A stretch of 64,000 bases of DNA from NCBI RefSeq assembly GCF_042659445.1, contig NZ_JBHSSR010000006.1. One strand, written 5' to 3'. The DNA is from Macrococcoides epidermidis (lineage in GTDB: Bacteria; Bacillota; Bacilli; Staphylococcales; Staphylococcaceae). The notes below the pieces were generated by a model. That model did no database searches, was not told the origin of the DNA, and saw only the letters and a program-made list of their open reading frames with translations. A program made the position numbers and the translations under genes. Positions 28,637-37,154 of this stretch are shown piece after piece (positions within the stretch are counted from its first letter, which is position 1; each line of letters begins with the position of its first letter).

Positions 28637-29362
28637 TTATTGTTGTGTTTCAATCTGAAGTTTCTTCCAGTAGTAGTATCCGTATACACTATTAATCAGG
28701 AATCCAATCCACATCACAACCATTGTAACACCTGTCGCATCGATTGCACCAGTATGCATCATTTTTCTCACCCAAAGTGTAATAGATACGATATTAACAA
28801 CAATCCAGAAGAACCATTGTTCTTTAAATCGAAGTGACATCAATACTTGACCAGTTAAATTTAAACTGACATTTAAGGCATCAAGAAATGGTTGACCAGA
28901 CTTTATACTTTCAAGATATTTAGCAAATGCGAAGTAAAAAGCTCCGCCAAGCAATAAAGTGATTAACCATTGTATCGCTGTTAAACCTTTCGTATCAACT
29001 TCCTGAACTTCAACTTTAGGTGTGCTTAACGTATGCATATTACGAATCCATGCATATAAACCGATAAATTGGAATACACCAAATACAACCTGTAAGTAAA
29101 CTTCACCCATTAAATTTGCCTGGTAACTGATCCAGCCATATGTGATGACCTGAATTAAACCGTATAGGAACGTACTTAAACGACCTTTCGCACTCATGAT
29201 CACACATAGGATACCAGAAATACTTGCTATGACGTTAATCCAGTCAATATCCTTCGTTTTGATAAAGAAATACACAAGAATAGCTACTTGCGCTAATAAA
29301 AATAACCCAAAAAATATTTTTTCATATTTCGTAAATCCTCTAAAATCTTTAATTAAAAACAT
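28637..29362 (-). CDS. pnuC: Nicotinamide riboside transporter PnuC
   Basis: This 241-residue membrane protein has about seven hydrophobic helices, with the family signatures KGRLSTFLYGLIQVITYGWI and the C-terminal WFFWIVVNIVSITLWV plus VYGYYYWKK. PnuC carries nicotinamide riboside into the cell. It lies 11 bp downstream of nadR, so import and phosphorylation of the riboside are coupled. Start ATG 29362 follows GGAGATGGGGT. Confidence 0.92.
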   Translation of the reverse strand: MFLIKDFRGFTKYEKIFFGLFLLAQVAILVYFFIKTKDIDWINVIASISGILCVIMSAKGRLSTFLYGLIQVITYGWISYQANLMGEVYLQVVFGVFQFIGLYAWIRNMHTLSTPKVEVQEVDTKGLTAIQWLITLLLGGAFYFAFAKYLESIKSGQPFLDALNVSLNLTGQVLMSLRFKEQWFFWIVVNIVSITLWVRKMMHTGAIDATGVTMVVMWIGFLINSVYGYYYWKKLQIETQQ

Positions 29363-29373
29363 ACCCCATCTCC

Positions 29374-30468
29374 TTAGTTATCTTTTCCATCTGCTAAAAT
29401 TTCATCTACAAGACGATGTGCTTCTTCATATTTTTCCTGGAAGCTGTCCCCTTTAAGCACAACCATCTTATCTTCCAGTCCTTGATATTTTATTTCATCT
29501 AAGAACATCTGATGCATATCAAGACGTGCTTTCTGATCCGCCATACTCATATCACGGAAACCATCATCGACATACTGCGTCGTAGGAGGTAATACGATGA
29601 TCAATGCCCACGTCTGTAAAGAAATATAATAATCAAAGACCGGTGCAATTTTTTCGTAATCTTCTGGTAGTGCATATAATTTCGTATAAAGTTTTGTTGT
29701 CATTACGTCTGTATCTGCAAAGAATACTTTACGTGTACCTGGCGAATGAATATGCTTACGATTTAGTTCAAACTGACCAATTCCGATTGCATGTAAGTCT
29801 TTAATATCAAGTTCATCATCACGCACCTGGCGTGTCGTCTGGTATTCTCTTGAATATTCTAATGAATACGAAGTAGAATAACGGCGTGCTAAATCTCGTA
29901 CGAGTGTTGTTTTACCCGTGCTTGCCGTTCCGATAATCAATATATTCTGTACAAAGAAACGTCTGAATGGGCGCGTTACAAAATCCCAGTTTAATATTGG
30001 ATTCTCACGAATAGAAGTTCCGCTTATACCAGTGATACGACGATCCACTTTCGTAATCTGAACGTCGCTTGATTTGAATTCACCTTTAAAATACTCATCA
30101 AGCGGCTGAATATATTCTTCTTCACCAACATAAAATGTTACAGATTCCATCGCATAGTCATTTTCTTTTGCTGCTGTTTCAATCTTTTCCTGAAGTAAAG
30201 CAAGCCATGGACCCCAACCGTCAGGATAACGTGGAATATTCGTTTCATCCAATGTTAAAACAGTAACATTCGTGTCATCCTTTAATAATTCACGCATTGC
30301 CTTCACACGGTTTGTTAAACTCATACCTGCTAAATCACCACGATCGCCATCATATCCAGAAACAATTACTAACGCATGCGCATTTTCACGTTTCGCTCTA
30401 ATAATCTGTTCCAGATGTCCAACATGACACGGTGCGAACGTACCAAAATAAATTCCTAAATCTCTCAT
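29374..30468 (-). CDS. nadR: NadR-like bifunctional NMN adenylyltransferase / NR kinase
   Basis: This 364-residue protein joins an N-terminal nucleotidyltransferase (GIYFGTFAPCHVGHLEQI, with the T/HxGH motif) to a C-terminal P-loop kinase (IIGTASTGKTTLVRDLARR). No helix-turn-helix DNA-binding domain precedes them, unlike enteric NadR. It phosphorylates nicotinamide riboside imported by PnuC and converts NMN to NAD. The start is ATG 30468, with GGGGTAAGA just upstream. pnuC lies 11 bp downstream. Confidence 0.92.
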   Translation of the reverse strand: MRDLGIYFGTFAPCHVGHLEQIIRAKRENAHALVIVSGYDGDRGDLAGMSLTNRVKAMRELLKDDTNVTVLTLDETNIPRYPDGWGPWLALLQEKIETAAKENDYAMESVTFYVGEEEYIQPLDEYFKGEFKSSDVQITKVDRRITGISGTSIRENPILNWDFVTRPFRRFFVQNILIIGTASTGKTTLVRDLARRYSTSYSLEYSREYQTTRQVRDDELDIKDLHAIGIGQFELNRKHIHSPGTRKVFFADTDVMTTKLYTKLYALPEDYEKIAPVFDYYISLQTWALIIVLPPTTQYVDDGFRDMSMADQKARLDMHQMFLDEIKYQGLEDKMVVLKGDSFQEKYEEAHRLVDEILADGKDN

Positions 30469-30629
30469 CTGTCTTACCCCTTTTATGTAAATTAATATCA
30501 TTATAGCAATTATACGATAATTATCTATCTTATTATTATTTACAATTTCTATATAAACACTTTACATATAATTCATTGCTTCTTCATATTCAAAGTATAA
30601 ACTGAATTTAAATATGAAGGAGGCGCGTT

Positions 30630-30761
30630 ATGAAATTTATAAAAAAATTAATCATCGTATTATCTATCTTTTTAGCTTTACCCCATTTTATAAAAATTAG
30701 TAACGAACCTATCGAAAAAACATTCGTCGCAGATATGAAAAAAGCTCAGTCAAATGACTAA
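30630..30761 (+). CDS. 43-residue membrane or secreted peptide
   Basis: The frame MKFIKKLIIVLSIFLALPHF... ends at TAA 30761, giving 43 residues with a basic N-terminus and one hydrophobic segment, as in a signal peptide or single-pass anchor. AAGGAGG lies just before the ATG, and the terminator overlaps its 3' end, so it is a compact transcription unit. No homolog is recognised by eye. It is divergent from nadR and upstream of putA. Confidence 0.55.
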   Translation: MKFIKKLIIVLSIFLALPHFIKISNEPIEKTFVADMKKAQSND

Positions 30762-30772
30762 GCTTTTTTCTT
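30739..30772 (+). terminator. Terminator overlapping the small peptide gene
   Basis: Arms AAAAAAGCT and AGCTTTTTT enclose an inner AGTCA/TGACT pair. The hairpin covers the last codons of the 43-residue frame. Confidence 0.75.
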
Positions 30773-30846
30773 TGATTAAAAAGTGAAATTTTTGTGAATT
30801 TTGTGTTAAATGATACTTAATTTTTTATGATTATTTAAATTTTCCT

Positions 30847-30875
30847 TTGACCTTTAAAAGCGTTTTCATTATGAT
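30847..30875 (+). promoter_or_regulatory. putA promoter with embedded cre site
   Basis: TTGACC (30847-30852) and TATGAT (30870-30875) are separated by 17 bases. Between them, TAAAAGCGTTTTCA (30855-30868) matches the catabolite-responsive element consensus with one mismatch. CcpA bound there would overlap RNA polymerase directly. Confidence 0.82.
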
Positions 30876-30930
30876 TATCCTATTAGGGGAGTGTAATCAG
30901 ATGATTACTATAATTAAGGAGGAACAATAG

Positions 30931-31920
30931 ATGGGATTATCAAGAGATTTTTTTATTGCTTTAAGTGAGAACGCAACTTTAAATGAAGCTGCAAAAAAGT
31001 ATGGTTTAGCATTAGGTGCTAACAAAGTTGTTGCTGGAACTGATGTTAAAACAACAATCGAATCAATTCGTGCATTAAATGCACAAAACATTTCTGCAAC
31101 TGTTGATAATTTAGGTGAATTTGTTTTCTCTAAAGAAGAAGCAACAGCAGCAAAGAACAATATTTTAACGATGATCCAGGCATTATATGATGCTGGTGTA
31201 GATGCACATATGTCTATCAAGTTAACACAAATCGGTTTAGATGTAGATCCGGAATTCTGTTACGAAAATGTACGTGAAATTCTGTTAAAAGCACATGAGT
31301 GTGGTAACATGCACATCAACATGGATACTGAAGACTACAATCATACAGTTCAAACTTTTGAAATGTTAGATCGTTTAAAAGGTGAATTTAAGAATGTTGG
31401 TACAGTAATTCAAGCTTACTTATTCCGTGCAACTGAAGAAATCGAGAAATATAAAGATGTACGTTTACGCTTAGTTAAAGGTGCTTATAAAGAAGATGCA
31501 TCTGTTGCTTACCAATCTAAAGAAGATATCGATGCAAACTATATCAAAATTATCGAACAACGTTTATTAAACGCTAAAGCAATGACTTCAATTGCAACAC
31601 ATGATCATAATATTATCGATCACGTGAAGAAGTTTATCGCGCAACATAACTTAAATAAAGATTTAATCGAATTCCAGATGTTATATGGATTCCGTTCTGA
31701 GTTACAAGTTGAAATCGCAAACTCTGGTTACAACTTCTGTACGTATGTACCTTACGGTGAAGACTGGTATGGTTATTTTATGAGACGTTTAGCAGAACGT
31801 CCACAAAACTTACAATTAGTTTATAAATCAATCGTTACACCTGAAGTAGAGCGTGGTGCGATTGTTGCAGGATCAGCTTTAGCTGGACTTGTAGTTTTAA
31901 GAAAATTATTTAAGAAATAA
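30931..31920 (+). CDS. putA: Proline dehydrogenase
   Basis: This 329-residue FAD-dependent enzyme has the PRODH beta/alpha barrel: MSIKLTQIGLDVD, VRLRLVKGAYKE, SIATHDHNIIDH and EFQMLYGFRSEL, then YVPYGEDWYGYFMRRLAERPQN. It oxidises proline to pyrroline-5-carboxylate and feeds electrons to the membrane. Length fits monofunctional Gram-positive PutA. It starts after AAGGAGG. The cre in its promoter suggests carbon-catabolite repression, as known for proline catabolism in staphylococci. Confidence 0.95.
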   Translation: MGLSRDFFIALSENATLNEAAKKYGLALGANKVVAGTDVKTTIESIRALNAQNISATVDNLGEFVFSKEEATAAKNNILTMIQALYDAGVDAHMSIKLTQIGLDVDPEFCYENVREILLKAHECGNMHINMDTEDYNHTVQTFEMLDRLKGEFKNVGTVIQAYLFRATEEIEKYKDVRLRLVKGAYKEDASVAYQSKEDIDANYIKIIEQRLLNAKAMTSIATHDHNIIDHVKKFIAQHNLNKDLIEFQMLYGFRSELQVEIANSGYNFCTYVPYGEDWYGYFMRRLAERPQNLQLVYKSIVTPEVERGAIVAGSALAGLVVLRKLFKK

Positions 31921-31929
31921 TCGTTTGAA

Positions 31930-31962
31930 GACCGTGAACAAATTGTGTTCACGGTCTTTTTT
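31930..31962. terminator. Terminator after putA
   Basis: GACCGTGAACA and TGTTCACGGTC arms, followed by T6 on the plus strand. It lies opposite the end of the rib operon. Confidence 0.93.
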
Positions 31963-31976
31963 GTTTTTGAGGTTTT

Positions 31977-32049
31977 GAAATTGGGGTTTCACCAATTTCG
32001 CACTAGATTTCGCACTCCAAATTGGGGTTTCACCAATTTCGCACTAGAT
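31977..32049. repeat. Two-copy 41-bp tandem hairpin repeat at the end of ribH
   Basis: Two copies of AAATTGGGGTTTCACCAATT-type sequence start at 31978 and 32019, 41 bp apart. Each holds the dyad AAATTGG/CCAATTT with a 7-base loop, followed by TCGCACTAGA. The second copy covers the ribH stop codon. Confidence 0.9.
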
Positions 32050-32508
32050 AGATTCAACCATCTTATTAAGATTTGCCATCTCGATTGCACCGATTGCCGC
32101 TTCTCCACCTTTATTACCTGCTTTCGTACCTGCTCTTTCAATCGCCTGTTCGATTGTTTCAGTTGTAACTACACCAAATATTACTGGTGTTCCATATTCT
32201 CCAGCTTTAGCAATCCCTTTTGCTGCTTCATTACATACGTAATCATAGTGTGTTGTCGCACCGCGTATCACACATCCTAAAGTAATGATTGCATCATACT
32301 TTTTCTTTTGAGCGAGTTTACTTGCGATAAATGGTAATTCAAACGCGCCAGGTACTAAGAAAGTATCAATGTTCTCACTTTCTACGCCATGTCTTTCTAA
32401 CGTATCAACCGCACCTTCTGTTAAACGGTCTGTTATAAAATGATTAAATCTTGATGTAACAACTGCAATCTTTAAGCCTTGTCCTGTTAATTGTGCACTA
32501 TAGTTCAT
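32044..32508 (-). CDS. ribH: 6,7-dimethyl-8-ribityllumazine synthase
   Basis: This 154-residue lumazine synthase shows VVTSRFNHFITDRL, VPGAFELPFIASKLA, and TLGCVIRGATTHYDYVCNEAAKG with the catalytic His. It condenses 3,4-dihydroxybutanone phosphate with the ribitylaminouracil. It is the last gene of the rib operon and overlaps ribBA by 4 bases. The stop lies inside the repeat at 32019-32049. Confidence 0.97.
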   Translation of the reverse strand: MNYSAQLTGQGLKIAVVTSRFNHFITDRLTEGAVDTLERHGVESENIDTFLVPGAFELPFIASKLAQKKKYDAIITLGCVIRGATTHYDYVCNEAAKGIAKAGEYGTPVIFGVVTTETIEQAIERAGTKAGNKGGEAAIGAIEMANLNKMVESI

Positions 32509-33695
32509 ATTAATTTCTCCTCCAGTAAATGTCCTAATTTTTCTTTTTTCGTTTCTAGGTAATGTTTATTTATTGCATTGCTTTGAAATTGATGTGGAAT
32601 TCTCGTTTCAACTTCTATGCCATATTGCTCTAATCCGTTAATCTTTCTCGGATTATTTGACATGAGATTCACTTTACCTATTCCTAAATCCTTTAATATT
32701 GAAGCAGCAACAGCATAATCACGCATATCACTGTCAAATCCCAATACATGGTTGGCTTCAACTGTATCAAGTCCTTGTTCAATCTTTTCATATGCTTTTA
32801 GTTTATTGATCAGTCCGATGCCACGGCCTTCTTGTCGTAAATAGATTAAAATACCGCCATTTTCTTCAATATGCTGCATGCCTTTTTCTAGTTGTATCCC
32901 GCAATCACATCGTTTACTATGGAACACATCTCCTGTCAGACATTCAGAATGTATTCGAATATCCGGAACACCACTATAGTCCTTAACATATGCAACGTGT
33001 TCTTTATCACTATAAATCTCACTAAACCCATACATCGTAAAGTCACCAAATTCAGTTGGCATATTTACTTTAGCTTCGCGTGTTACGAGTGGCTTTTCAC
33101 GTTTTATATATTCAACTAAATCGGCAATAGTTATCATCTTTAATCGATGTTCTTCTTTATATATTGCAAGATCATCTCTTCTTGCCATCGTTCCGTCATC
33201 TTTAATAATTTCACAGATTACACCTGTCTCGGTTGCACCACAAAGTTTTGCTAAATCTACACATGCTTCTGTGTGTCCGACACGTTCAAGGACACCGTTC
33301 GGTTTAGCAATTAACGGGAATACATGTCCCGGTTGATTGAAGTCACTCAAAGTAACATTTGGGTCCGCCAATGCCTTCACCGTACAATATCTTTCAAATG
33401 CACTGATACCTGTGGTCGTTGAAACATGGTCGATACTAATGGTAAATGCAGTTTTATTTGGATCCTGATTATTAAATGTCATCGGCTGTAAATTCAAGCG
33501 CTCATTTAACGCTGCAGATATTGGTGCACACACCAATCCTCGAGCATGTGTAATCATAAAATTTATCGTATCTTCAGTCATAAAATCTGTTATCGCTACA
33601 AGGTCACCTTCATTTTCACGATCTTCATTGTCAACCACGATAATTGGCTTACCTGCCTTCAAATCTTCTAATGCACTTTCAATAGCATCAAACAT
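32505..33695 (-). CDS. ribBA: RibBA: DHBP synthase / GTP cyclohydrolase II
   Basis: This 396-residue bifunctional enzyme has the DHBP synthase motif VVDNEDRENEGDL at about residue 20-32, and then the cyclohydrolase II zinc motif HSECLTGDVFHSKRCDCG at about residue 250 and LRQEGRGIGL. Both active parts look intact. It makes the two precursors of riboflavin. It overlaps ribH by 4 bases and meets the ribE stop at 33695, so the operon is translationally coupled. Confidence 0.97.
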   Translation of the reverse strand: MFDAIESALEDLKAGKPIIVVDNEDRENEGDLVAITDFMTEDTINFMITHARGLVCAPISAALNERLNLQPMTFNNQDPNKTAFTISIDHVSTTTGISAFERYCTVKALADPNVTLSDFNQPGHVFPLIAKPNGVLERVGHTEACVDLAKLCGATETGVICEIIKDDGTMARRDDLAIYKEEHRLKMITIADLVEYIKREKPLVTREAKVNMPTEFGDFTMYGFSEIYSDKEHVAYVKDYSGVPDIRIHSECLTGDVFHSKRCDCGIQLEKGMQHIEENGGILIYLRQEGRGIGLINKLKAYEKIEQGLDTVEANHVLGFDSDMRDYAVAASILKDLGIGKVNLMSNNPRKINGLEQYGIEVETRIPHQFQSNAINKHYLETKKEKLGHLLEEKLI

Positions 33696-34318
33696 TACAT
33701 CATCATCTCCAATTTAGATAAAGAAAGACCACTTTCTTCTTGTTTACTGTTCAATATATACTTTCCTAACATATCGAATTCAATATGTACTTTATCACCT
33801 GATTTAAGTTCTGACAGCATCGTACTTCTTACCGTTTCAGGTATAATATTCAGCTCAATTGCATGATCTAATTTAAATATCGTTAAAGATATACCATTAA
33901 CTGCGATCGAGCCTTTCGGTATAACAAATTTACGAAATTCATCTGGAAGTCTGAGCTTTAACTGCATTGTCTTTTCCATGTGTTTTACGCTTTCTACAAC
34001 GAGACTCGTATCGACATGCCCGCTTACAAAGTGACCACCAAGCCTTGTTGTCGGTAATAATGCACGTTCTAAATTTACCTTAGTACCTTGCTTCATATTT
34101 CGAAACAACGTAATAGCACGCGTATCTTCTAATATATCCACATTGAAGCTCGAATGATTAAAGGCTGTGACTGTAAGACATACACCGTTTACACTGATAG
34201 AATCACCAATGTGCATGTCTTCTATAATACGATTACACTCAATCGTCATAAAGGTAGTATCACCCTGTTTATTTAGTTGTGCTATGACACCAACTTCTTC
34301 AATGATGCCTGTAAACAT
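33695..34318 (-). CDS. ribE: Riboflavin synthase alpha chain
   Basis: This 207-residue protein is a two-fold repeat of lumazine-binding barrels, with N-terminal MFTGIIEEVG, SVNGVCLTV, GGHFVSGHVD and the second-half AVNGISLTIF. It dismutates lumazine into riboflavin. I start at ATG 34318 (MFTGI) as in all homologs. It overlaps the end of ribD by 20 bases. Confidence 0.95.
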   Translation of the reverse strand: MFTGIIEEVGVIAQLNKQGDTTFMTIECNRIIEDMHIGDSISVNGVCLTVTAFNHSSFNVDILEDTRAITLFRNMKQGTKVNLERALLPTTRLGGHFVSGHVDTSLVVESVKHMEKTMQLKLRLPDEFRKFVIPKGSIAVNGISLTIFKLDHAIELNIIPETVRSTMLSELKSGDKVHIEFDMLGKYILNSKQEESGLSLSKLEMMM

Positions 34319-35360
34319 CAACATCATCCTTTCTGTAAATCAGTAATACATCCTGGTCGAAAGTCTTAACAGAGACAAGAGAAAGGTCAGTAATTTCTGA
34401 CATTTGTGAAGGTTGATCAGTTGTTAAAAATTGATGCTTTGAGGATCCACCTAAAATTTTCGGGGCAATATACTGGTGTATTTCATCAAAAGTTCTGGCA
34501 GATACAAACGAACGCATCGTCTGCATACCGCCTTCTATAATTATGCGGTTAATTTTATGTAAATATAAAGCTTCTAAAATGGTTTCAGGATGTAGATCAG
34601 TGAGTACAATTACCGTAACACCATCAATCGACTGTTTAGTTGTCGTCACAACGATTAATCGTGATTTATCATAATCATTATTATCTTTGTCATTGATTTC
34701 GAATAATCCATTAGAAATAACAACTTTCCTGATCCATTTATCTTTATAGTTTCTACTATCAAGAGTTGGCTGGTCATGTTTATATGTATTGTAGCCTACT
34801 AGTATGGCATCGCTGGCATAACGGACACGGTGTGCATGATTTCTTGATGCGTCATTAGTAATCCACTTACTAACGTCACTATCATCTGCTGTCTTTCCAT
34901 CAAGCGTTACACCCATCTTTAATATCGTATATGGTAATTTGTGCAGCTTCGCTTTAAAAAATGGCTGATAATAGTCGTAAATTTCACTTATATACTCTTG
35001 TTCTACTTGTATCCCGTGTGCTTTCATATCATCGATACCAGAGTTTAGTGATTCATCACGTACTGCAAACACAACATGTTTAATACCACTATCAATAATT
35101 TTTTGTGTGCATGGCGGTGTTTTACCAAAATGACTACACGGTTCGAGCGTACAGTAAAGCGTAGCACCGTCTGCATGCGCACCAGCCATATCCAGTGCAT
35201 TCACTTCAGCGTGTGCTTCACCTTCCGTAAGATGTGCACCAATACCTACTATTCTGTTATCTTTTACTACAATACAACCAACAGCTGGATTACTGCCTGT
35301 TTGACCATCCGTCCATTGAACAAGTTCAAATGCTTTATCTAAATACAAGTTATTATTCAT
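34299..35360 (-). CDS. ribD: RibD deaminase/reductase
   Basis: This 353-residue bifunctional enzyme has an N-terminal cytidine-deaminase-like zinc site (GEAHAEVNAL and TLYCTLEPCSHFGKTPPC) and a C-terminal reductase domain (LKMGVTLDGKTADD). It carries out the second and third steps of riboflavin synthesis. It is the first gene of the operon, directly downstream of an FMN riboswitch and its terminator. Confidence 0.95.
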   Translation of the reverse strand: MNNNLYLDKAFELVQWTDGQTGSNPAVGCIVVKDNRIVGIGAHLTEGEAHAEVNALDMAGAHADGATLYCTLEPCSHFGKTPPCTQKIIDSGIKHVVFAVRDESLNSGIDDMKAHGIQVEQEYISEIYDYYQPFFKAKLHKLPYTILKMGVTLDGKTADDSDVSKWITNDASRNHAHRVRYASDAILVGYNTYKHDQPTLDSRNYKDKWIRKVVISNGLFEINDKDNNDYDKSRLIVVTTTKQSIDGVTVIVLTDLHPETILEALYLHKINRIIIEGGMQTMRSFVSARTFDEIHQYIAPKILGGSSKHQFLTTDQPSQMSEITDLSLVSVKTFDQDVLLIYRKDDVDVYRHH

Positions 35361-35372
35361 CTCCTATAAAAA

Positions 35373-35400
35373 AATGCCCAAATCATAAGATTTGGGCATT
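35373..35400 (-). terminator. FMN-riboswitch-controlled terminator before ribD
   Basis: AATGCCCAAATC and GATTTGGGCATT arms around ATAA, then T7 on the minus strand, just before the ribD ribosome binding site. This is the expected attenuator of the riboswitch. Confidence 0.9.
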
Positions 35401-35486
35401 TGTATTTTAGGTTCAATAAATAAGACCATGATAATAGTATTTGCAGAATTTATGCATCAACAAATAAACCATCAAAATGGCACCTT

Positions 35487-35609
35487 ATTCTTTCTCCCAT
35501 CCAGACTATACTGTCGGTTTCTGAGTTTCACAGAATCAGCATCAAATATATATTATCAGCTCACGGACTATCACCGCCGGTTGGGAATTTCACCCTGCCC
35601 CGAAAGAAT
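35487..35609 (-). ncRNA. FMN riboswitch (RFN element)
   Basis: The P1 helix ATTCTTTC/GAAAGAAT encloses the conserved RFN segments: GGGGCAGGGTGAAATTCCC, ACCGGCGGTGATAGTCCG and GACAGTATAGTCTGGATGGG. It is on the minus strand upstream of ribD and senses FMN to control the rib operon. Confidence 0.97.
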
Positions 35610-35643
35610 AGTTATTAACTTGTCTGTCAATTAAGACAATTTC

Positions 35644-35672
35644 ATCATAGCGAAGATTGTATGAAAAATCAA
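35644..35672 (-). promoter_or_regulatory. Promoter of the rib operon
   Basis: TTGATT and TATGAT are separated by 17 bases on the minus strand, shortly before the FMN riboswitch. Confidence 0.65.
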
Positions 35673-35734
35673 TGCAAATAATTTAATTCATCGAAAAATT
35701 TAAAGCGTTTGATACATAAATCTAGGCTCTCTTC

Positions 35735-35868
35735 TTTTTAACAGCTTAAACGGCGGAACAGAAGTTGCCCCTGCGACAAAAACCGAACATAAACTATAAA
35801 TCAAAGAACAATTTATTAGTTTTGTTCGGTTTTTGCTTGTGGCAGACCTCTTCTGTCCCAGCCTCTGA
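35735..35868. repeat. Interspersed GGGACAGAAG-type palindromic element
   Basis: A perfect 13-bp inverted pair, CAAAAACCGAACA at 35777-35789 and TGTTCGGTTTTTG at 35823-35835, sits inside outer arms with the minus-strand sequence GAGGCTGGGACAGAAG near 35850-35866. From memory this resembles dispersed intergenic repeats of Staphylococcaceae. It also could terminate hutI on the minus strand. Confidence 0.65.
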
Positions 35869-35870
35869 AA

Positions 35871-37100
35871 TTATAATTTAAATTGATTATTCACAATCAC
35901 TTTACCGTTATGGATTACTTTTTCTGCATGGTTCACTCCATAATGATAAGGGATATATTCATGATTCTTTGCATGCCAGATGACTAGATTCGCTGCATCA
36001 CCAGCATCGATCGTACCTGCGTCAACACCGATTGCTTTCGCTGCATTAACCGTTACTGCATTCCAGATTTCTTTTGGAGATAATTTCAATTTAAGCGCAG
36101 CGATACTCATTACCATCTGTAAATTACTTGTAACACAACTTCCCGGATTATAATCCGTTGCAATCGCAATTGCTCCATTGTTGTCTAACATGCCGCGAGC
36201 ATCTGCATATTCTTCTTTATTTAAATAAAAAGTTGTTCCTGGTAATAATACAGCTACTGTATCACTATCTTTTAACATCTGCTTACCTTTTTCGCTTGCT
36301 GCAACAAGGTGATCAGCACTAATTGCTTCTTCTTCTATCGCTAACTCTAATCCACCTAACGGGTCGATTTCATCTGCATGAATCTTAACAGGTAAACCAG
36401 CAGCTTTTGCTGCCTGCATATATTTACGAGACTGATCTATTGTAAATACACCTGTCTCACAGAAAATATCTGCAAAATCTGCAATATCCTTAACTTCCTG
36501 TAGATCTTTAATACATTCATCAATAAATGTTTCACTATCTTTATCTTTTGGTACTGCATGCGGTCCAAGATATGTGTGTTTCATATTGATGCCGTATTTC
36601 TCCTGAAGACGTTTAGATACACGCAGTTGCTTTAACTCATGTTCTAAAGATAAGCCATATCCACTCTTGCTTTCTACACTTAGTACGCCGTGATGAATCA
36701 TTCGTAGTAATTCATGCTCAGCTTTCTCGAATAGTTCTTCTTCAGATGCTTCACGCGTAGCTTTCACCGTCGAATGAATTCCGCCACCTTGTTCTAAAAT
36801 TTCAAGATAAGAAACACCTTGACGCTTTAAACTCATCTCATGTTCACGTGAACCACCATGTACTAAATGTGTATGGGCATCAACAAGTGCAGGAGACACA
36901 GTTTTATGCATTCCATCGATCGTCTCTTTAGCCTCAAAGTCTTCGCTAAATTCACCGGCATATATAATCTTGCCATCTTTTATCACAACTGTACCATTTT
37001 CAATTACTTTTAGCTCAGCAAGTTCAGCACCTTTAAGCGGCTTTTCTGTTTTCTTTGGTAAGATCAGTTCACTAATATTCTGAATGATGATATCGTTCAT
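35871..37100 (-). CDS. hutI: Imidazolonepropionase
   Basis: This 409-residue amidohydrolase shows the metal site DAHTHLVHGG, the HTYLGPHAVP loop, HADEIDPLGGLELA, and ATDYNPGSC near the C-terminus. It opens the imidazolone ring, giving N-formimino-glutamate. It is the third gene of a hut unit, after hutU (54 bp upstream). Length and motifs are normal. Confidence 0.96.
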   Translation of the reverse strand: MNDIIIQNISELILPKKTEKPLKGAELAELKVIENGTVVIKDGKIIYAGEFSEDFEAKETIDGMHKTVSPALVDAHTHLVHGGSREHEMSLKRQGVSYLEILEQGGGIHSTVKATREASEEELFEKAEHELLRMIHHGVLSVESKSGYGLSLEHELKQLRVSKRLQEKYGINMKHTYLGPHAVPKDKDSETFIDECIKDLQEVKDIADFADIFCETGVFTIDQSRKYMQAAKAAGLPVKIHADEIDPLGGLELAIEEEAISADHLVAASEKGKQMLKDSDTVAVLLPGTTFYLNKEEYADARGMLDNNGAIAIATDYNPGSCVTSNLQMVMSIAALKLKLSPKEIWNAVTVNAAKAIGVDAGTIDAGDAANLVIWHAKNHEYIPYHYGVNHAEKVIHNGKVIVNNQFKL

Positions 37101-37154
37101 TTTCTACATCCTTTCAAATATATATTGATAGTTTAATATCAGTATTAAACTATT

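Noticed and set aside
31945..32280. 111-codon plus-strand frame over the ribH end
   Set aside because: It is antisense to ribH and the 41-bp repeat, is Cys/Phe-rich as expected of a shadow frame, and has no Shine-Dalgarno sequence.
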